Positions 5,648-8,054 of a stretch of DNA of 8,054 nt are shown here, one piece after another (the stretch's first letter is position 1; each line of letters starts with the position of its first letter). Below the pieces are notes generated by a model. It worked only from the letters and a program-made list of their open reading frames with translations. It had not been told where the DNA came from and made no database searches. This DNA is from Rikenellaceae bacterium. Its GTDB lineage: Bacteria; Bacteroidota; Bacteroidia; Bacteroidales; UBA932. A program made the translations under genes and the position numbers. The stretch is from NCBI GenBank assembly GCA_900769735.1, contig CAAGHY010000111.1, positions 1 through 8,054 of the forward strand, written 5' to 3'.

Positions 5648-6670
5648 ATGAAGAAATACTCCAAAGCATATTATATACTTGCTGCAGCGTTTGTGCTGCT
5701 GTTCATAGGCAATCTTGTCTATGGAGCAGTAAAGATTCCTGTTGACCAGGTGCTTGGTATCCTGCTGGGCAACGGTTCAGAAAAGGAATCGTGGAATATG
5801 ATTGTCCTCAACTCCAGACTGCCGCAATGCATTACCGCACTCCTTGCAGGAGCCGGCCTTGCAATCAGCGGACTCCTTCTCCAGACCCTTTTCAGAAACC
5901 CTTTGGCAGGTCCTTCAATACTTGGTATCAGCGACGGTGCCAACCTGGGTGTTGCCGTAATAATGCTTTATGCCGGAGGTTTTACCGGTACTATCACAGG
6001 AGGTACTTATTTCTCTATGATTATGGCGGCACTTGCCGGATCAATGGCTGTGCTTGCACTTATAATTTACTTTTCACGCAAAGTAAGAAGCAATGTTATG
6101 CTCCTTATCATTGGAATTATGATTGGCTATCTTGCCTCCTCTGTAATTTCAATACTCAACTACCACGCAGCTGCAGACAAAGTGCACCAGTATGTTATGT
6201 GGGGTATGGGAGATTTCACTGGAGTATCTGTAGAGAAACTCCCTTATTTTGCATTCTTTACAATTGCAGGACTTGTATACTCATTGCTTCTTATAAAACC
6301 GCTCAATGCGCTTCTGCTTGGTGAGATGTATGCCGCCAATCTTGGAATAAAGATAAAGAGTGCCCGTATCTCCATATTGTTGTGCACAGGAATACTTACC
6401 GCTGCAATTACCGCTTTCTGCGGTCCGGTATCATTCATAGGACTGGCTGTTCCGCACGTTGCCCGTATGCTGCTTGGCACATCAAACCACAAGCACCTTG
6501 TTCCAGTAACAATACTCAGCGGAGCCTGCATAGCGTTGTTGTGCAATATGCTTACAGTTATACCGGGAAGCAATTCACTTCTTCCTCTGAATGCCGTTAC
6601 ACCTATCATTGGTGCTCCAATAATCATTTATGTAATCATCAACAGGAAAAACCTGCAATATTTCAATTAA
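5648..6670 (+). CDS. FecCD/BtuC-type ABC importer permease
   Basis: This encodes a 340-residue inner-membrane permease of the FecCD family, typical length, which forms the channel for iron-siderophore, haem or cobalamin import. Diagnostic stretches are RLPQ (57-60), QTLFRNPLAGPSILGISDGA (79-98), WGMGDF (185-190), NLGIK (231-235), CGPVSFIGLAVPHVARML (258-275), and a closing PLNAVTPIIGAPIIIYVI (313-330) that corresponds to the usual PVGVVTALIGAP segment. The first helix is at about 8-28, so the ATG at 5648 is needed; the next methionine (51) would remove it. The ATPase gene follows after 8 bases. There is no sign of a cobalamin riboswitch or Fur box before it, so the substrate stays open. Confidence 0.95.
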   Translation: MKKYSKAYYILAAAFVLLFIGNLVYGAVKIPVDQVLGILLGNGSEKESWNMIVLNSRLPQCITALLAGAGLAISGLLLQTLFRNPLAGPSILGISDGANLGVAVIMLYAGGFTGTITGGTYFSMIMAALAGSMAVLALIIYFSRKVRSNVMLLIIGIMIGYLASSVISILNYHAAADKVHQYVMWGMGDFTGVSVEKLPYFAFFTIAGLVYSLLLIKPLNALLLGEMYAANLGIKIKSARISILLCTGILTAAITAFCGPVSFIGLAVPHVARMLLGTSNHKHLVPVTILSGACIALLCNMLTVIPGSNSLLPLNAVTPIIGAPIIIYVIINRKNLQYFN

Positions 6671-6678
6671 GGGAGAGT

Positions 6679-7698
6679 ATGGAAACAAAAAGGATGGCAG
6701 CGGTAGAAGCCAATAACCTTGCAATAGGTTATCAGGAAAAGAAAAAGAGGAAGATTGTGCAGAGCAACATCCACCTTACCCTTTACAGCGGTGAGGTTAC
6801 CTGCCTGCTTGGCCTTAACGGTGCCGGCAAATCAACCCTTATCCGTACATTGTGCGGTTTCCAGCCCCCTCTTGAAGGTGAGGTACTGCTAAGAGGCAAA
6901 AAGCTTTCAAGCTATACCCAGTCACAGTTTGCACGAGAAGTTGGCGTTGTGCTTACAGAGAAAACAAATGCAGGAGGCATAACAGTTTATGATCTTGTAT
7001 CACTTGGAAGACATCCGTATACCGGATTCTTCGGTTCACTGAATGACAATGACCATAAAATCATAGATGAATCACTTGAAGCAGTTGGAATAGCCCATAA
7101 AAGCCACAGCTATGTATCCGAGCTTTCAGATGGCGAGAGGCAGAAAGTGATGATTGCAAAGGTTCTGGCCCAGCAGTGCCCTATAATTGTATTGGATGAA
7201 CCAACTGCATTCCTTGATGTTACAGCCAGAATTGAAACAATGGTGCTTCTGCGCAAACTTGCAAAAGAGCAGAACAAGGCAATTGTACTCTCCACCCACG
7301 ACATTGACTCCGCAATACAGATGGCAGACAACCTCTGGCTACTTTCAAAAGGGAAACAGGTAAGATACGGCGCCCCTGAAGACCTTATTATGGATGGAAC
7401 AATAGGAGAATTCTTCAGCAAGGAAAACATAACCTTTGACCAGAGCACAGGCAAGCTGAATGCCATCTTGCCGGATATAGTTCCTATAGGTGTTGAAGGG
7501 GATTTCCAGACCTCATTCTGGGTTGGCAACGCCCTTGTAAGAAACGGCTTCACCCCTTCTGCAATTCAGGAAAACGGCATAAACATCATCTGCCGCTCCG
7601 CTACAGACATTGAGGTACATCTTAAAGGAGGGGAAACAAAAAAGGCCACTTCAGTGGCCCATTTGTGTCAGATTCTGTCCAATATTACTCAGGCATAG
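6679..7698 (+). CDS. FecE/BtuD-type ABC importer ATPase with C-terminal extension
   Basis: This encodes a 339-residue cytoplasmic nucleotide-binding subunit that drives the preceding permease. Walker A is GLNGAGKST (45-53), the signature LSDGERQK (149-156), Walker B IIVLDEP (169-175), the D-loop FLD (178-180) and the H-loop H207. VYDLVSLGRHPYTGF (103-117) is characteristic of the FecE class. The Q-loop position appears as LTEK (92-95), where LPQ is usual. The class usually ends near residue 255; here about 85 residues follow, with an apparent alternation of strands and helices (GDFQTSFWVGNALVRNGF, 274-291). Similar extensions occur, to my recollection, in Bacteroidales homologues. The ATG at 6679 is 8 bases after the permease stop, with GGGAG just before it; an ATG at 6694 (AAAAGG before it) is an alternative. 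The 3' end overlaps the convergent gene by 14 bp. Confidence 0.94.
   Translation: METKRMAAVEANNLAIGYQEKKKRKIVQSNIHLTLYSGEVTCLLGLNGAGKSTLIRTLCGFQPPLEGEVLLRGKKLSSYTQSQFAREVGVVLTEKTNAGGITVYDLVSLGRHPYTGFFGSLNDNDHKIIDESLEAVGIAHKSHSYVSELSDGERQKVMIAKVLAQQCPIIVLDEPTAFLDVTARIETMVLLRKLAKEQNKAIVLSTHDIDSAIQMADNLWLLSKGKQVRYGAPEDLIMDGTIGEFFSKENITFDQSTGKLNAILPDIVPIGVEGDFQTSFWVGNALVRNGFTPSAIQENGINIICRSATDIEVHLKGGETKKATSVAHLCQILSNITQA
7638..7659 (-). terminator. Intrinsic terminator of the binding-protein gene, inside the ATPase coding sequence
   Basis: On the minus strand GGCCAC, loop TGAA, GTGGCC is followed by six T (complement of 7638-7643). It lies 25 bases after the binding-protein stop at 7685-7687. 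The same bases encode ATPase residues around KKATSVAH (321-328). On the plus strand the hairpin is followed by CATTTG, without a T tract, so ATPase transcription should pass through. Confidence 0.8.
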
Positions 7699-8054
7699 GC
7701 ATATAGCACACTGGCTGATAATCAGGCAGCAGATGCGGATGGAACATCTTCACATAATCTGCCAATATATAATCCGGATGTATTGCAATATACTCATAAT
7801 AAGGGGTATCCATAGTATTGCATATATATATGTTCCTGTTTCTGAACGGTGCAAATTCCGCATACGGATTATACTCCGCCTCCAGATCGGCATAGGTCAT
7901 AGGACGCTCCGCAGCATATTTGAACACCCACAGATCTGAATCCGCTCCCTTGTCAAATACCGTTTCAAATGCAAACGGAACACTTCCAGTATCAGGATTG
8001 TCCTTGAAAATATAATCGGCACCGGCATCCTTGTAGATCGGAAGAGCACACGTC
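7685..8054 (-). CDS. Periplasmic substrate-binding protein of FecB/BtuF type (3' part)
   Basis: The window holds the last 122 codons; the start lies beyond position 8054. The visible part begins TCALPIYKDAGADYIFKDN and ends LLPDYQPVCYMPMPE. Stretches GSVPFAFETVFDKG, ADSDLWVF, RNRNIYICNT, YYEYIAIHPDYILADYVKMF and HPHLLPDY match the pattern of Bacteroidales iron-complex binding proteins, in particular the HPDxILADxxKxxHPxLLP end. By family it would capture the substrate in the periplasm for a FecCD-type permease. It is convergent with the permease-ATPase pair, overlapping the ATPase stop by 14 bp, so the three parts are not in one operon although they probably work together. A GTG at 7925-7927 is internal, since the frame stays open to the edge. 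The signal peptide and first domain are not visible. Confidence 0.85.
   Translation of the reverse strand, partial: TCALPIYKDAGADYIFKDNPDTGSVPFAFETVFDKGADSDLWVFKYAAERPMTYADLEAEYNPYAEFAPFRNRNIYICNTMDTPYYEYIAIHPDYILADYVKMFHPHLLPDYQPVCYMPMPE

Noticed and set aside
6382..6678. Open frame upstream of the ATPase ATG, overlapping the permease gene
   Set aside because: The upstream residues are low-quality, cysteine- and serine-rich shadow sequence over a clear permease; the ATPase family starts near 6679 or 6694.
7699..7760. Plus-strand terminator for the ATPase gene, for example CTGATAATCAG near 7713
   Set aside because: The palindrome leaves a one-base loop and is not followed by a T tract.

Overview
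The window looks like chromosomal DNA of an anaerobic, probably gut-associated member of the Bacteroidales. The evidence is indirect. Several genes are preceded by the Bacteroidota -7 promoter element TAnnTTTG, most have weak or no Shine-Dalgarno sites, and the gene set (GadB/GadC, rubrerythrin with a PerR-type regulator, and a FecCD-type importer whose ATPase has a long C-terminal extension) fits that order. No rRNA, tRNA, insertion sequence, CRISPR array or phage integrase was seen. The species cannot be told from this window.

Layout. Positions 79-3046, minus strand: a glutamate-dependent acid-resistance operon, gadB then gadC, closed by an intrinsic terminator at 41-70. Positions 3047-3225: a divergent intergenic region with the perR promoter and several AT-rich palindromes. 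Positions 3226-4256, plus strand: a peroxide-response pair, perR and rubrerythrin, closed by a strong terminator at 4278-4307. Positions 4335-5300, plus: an EamA/DMT-family transporter whose promoter abuts that terminator. Positions 5382-5630, plus: an 82-residue ORF of unknown function with its own candidate promoter. Positions 5648-7698, plus: permease and ATPase of a FecCD/BtuCD-type ABC importer. Positions 7685-8054, minus: the C-terminal third or so of a periplasmic substrate-binding protein of the same importer class, convergent with and overlapping the ATPase gene, and cut by the window edge.

How the genes work together. GadC exchanges external glutamate for internal GABA and GadB consumes a proton per decarboxylation, so the first operon protects against acid. 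PerR and rubrerythrin form a sensor-effector pair for hydrogen peroxide. The ABC genes are probably for uptake of an iron chelate, haem or a corrinoid. All three themes suit an anaerobe in the gut.

I did not find an unmistakably new system. The most unusual observations are a PerR-like protein that keeps the regulatory metal ligands but has lost all structural-zinc cysteines, an intrinsic terminator for the binding-protein gene embedded in the coding sequence of the opposing ATPase gene, a probably leaderless permease transcript, the unexplained 82-residue ORF, and a GadC with a very short C-terminal tail.
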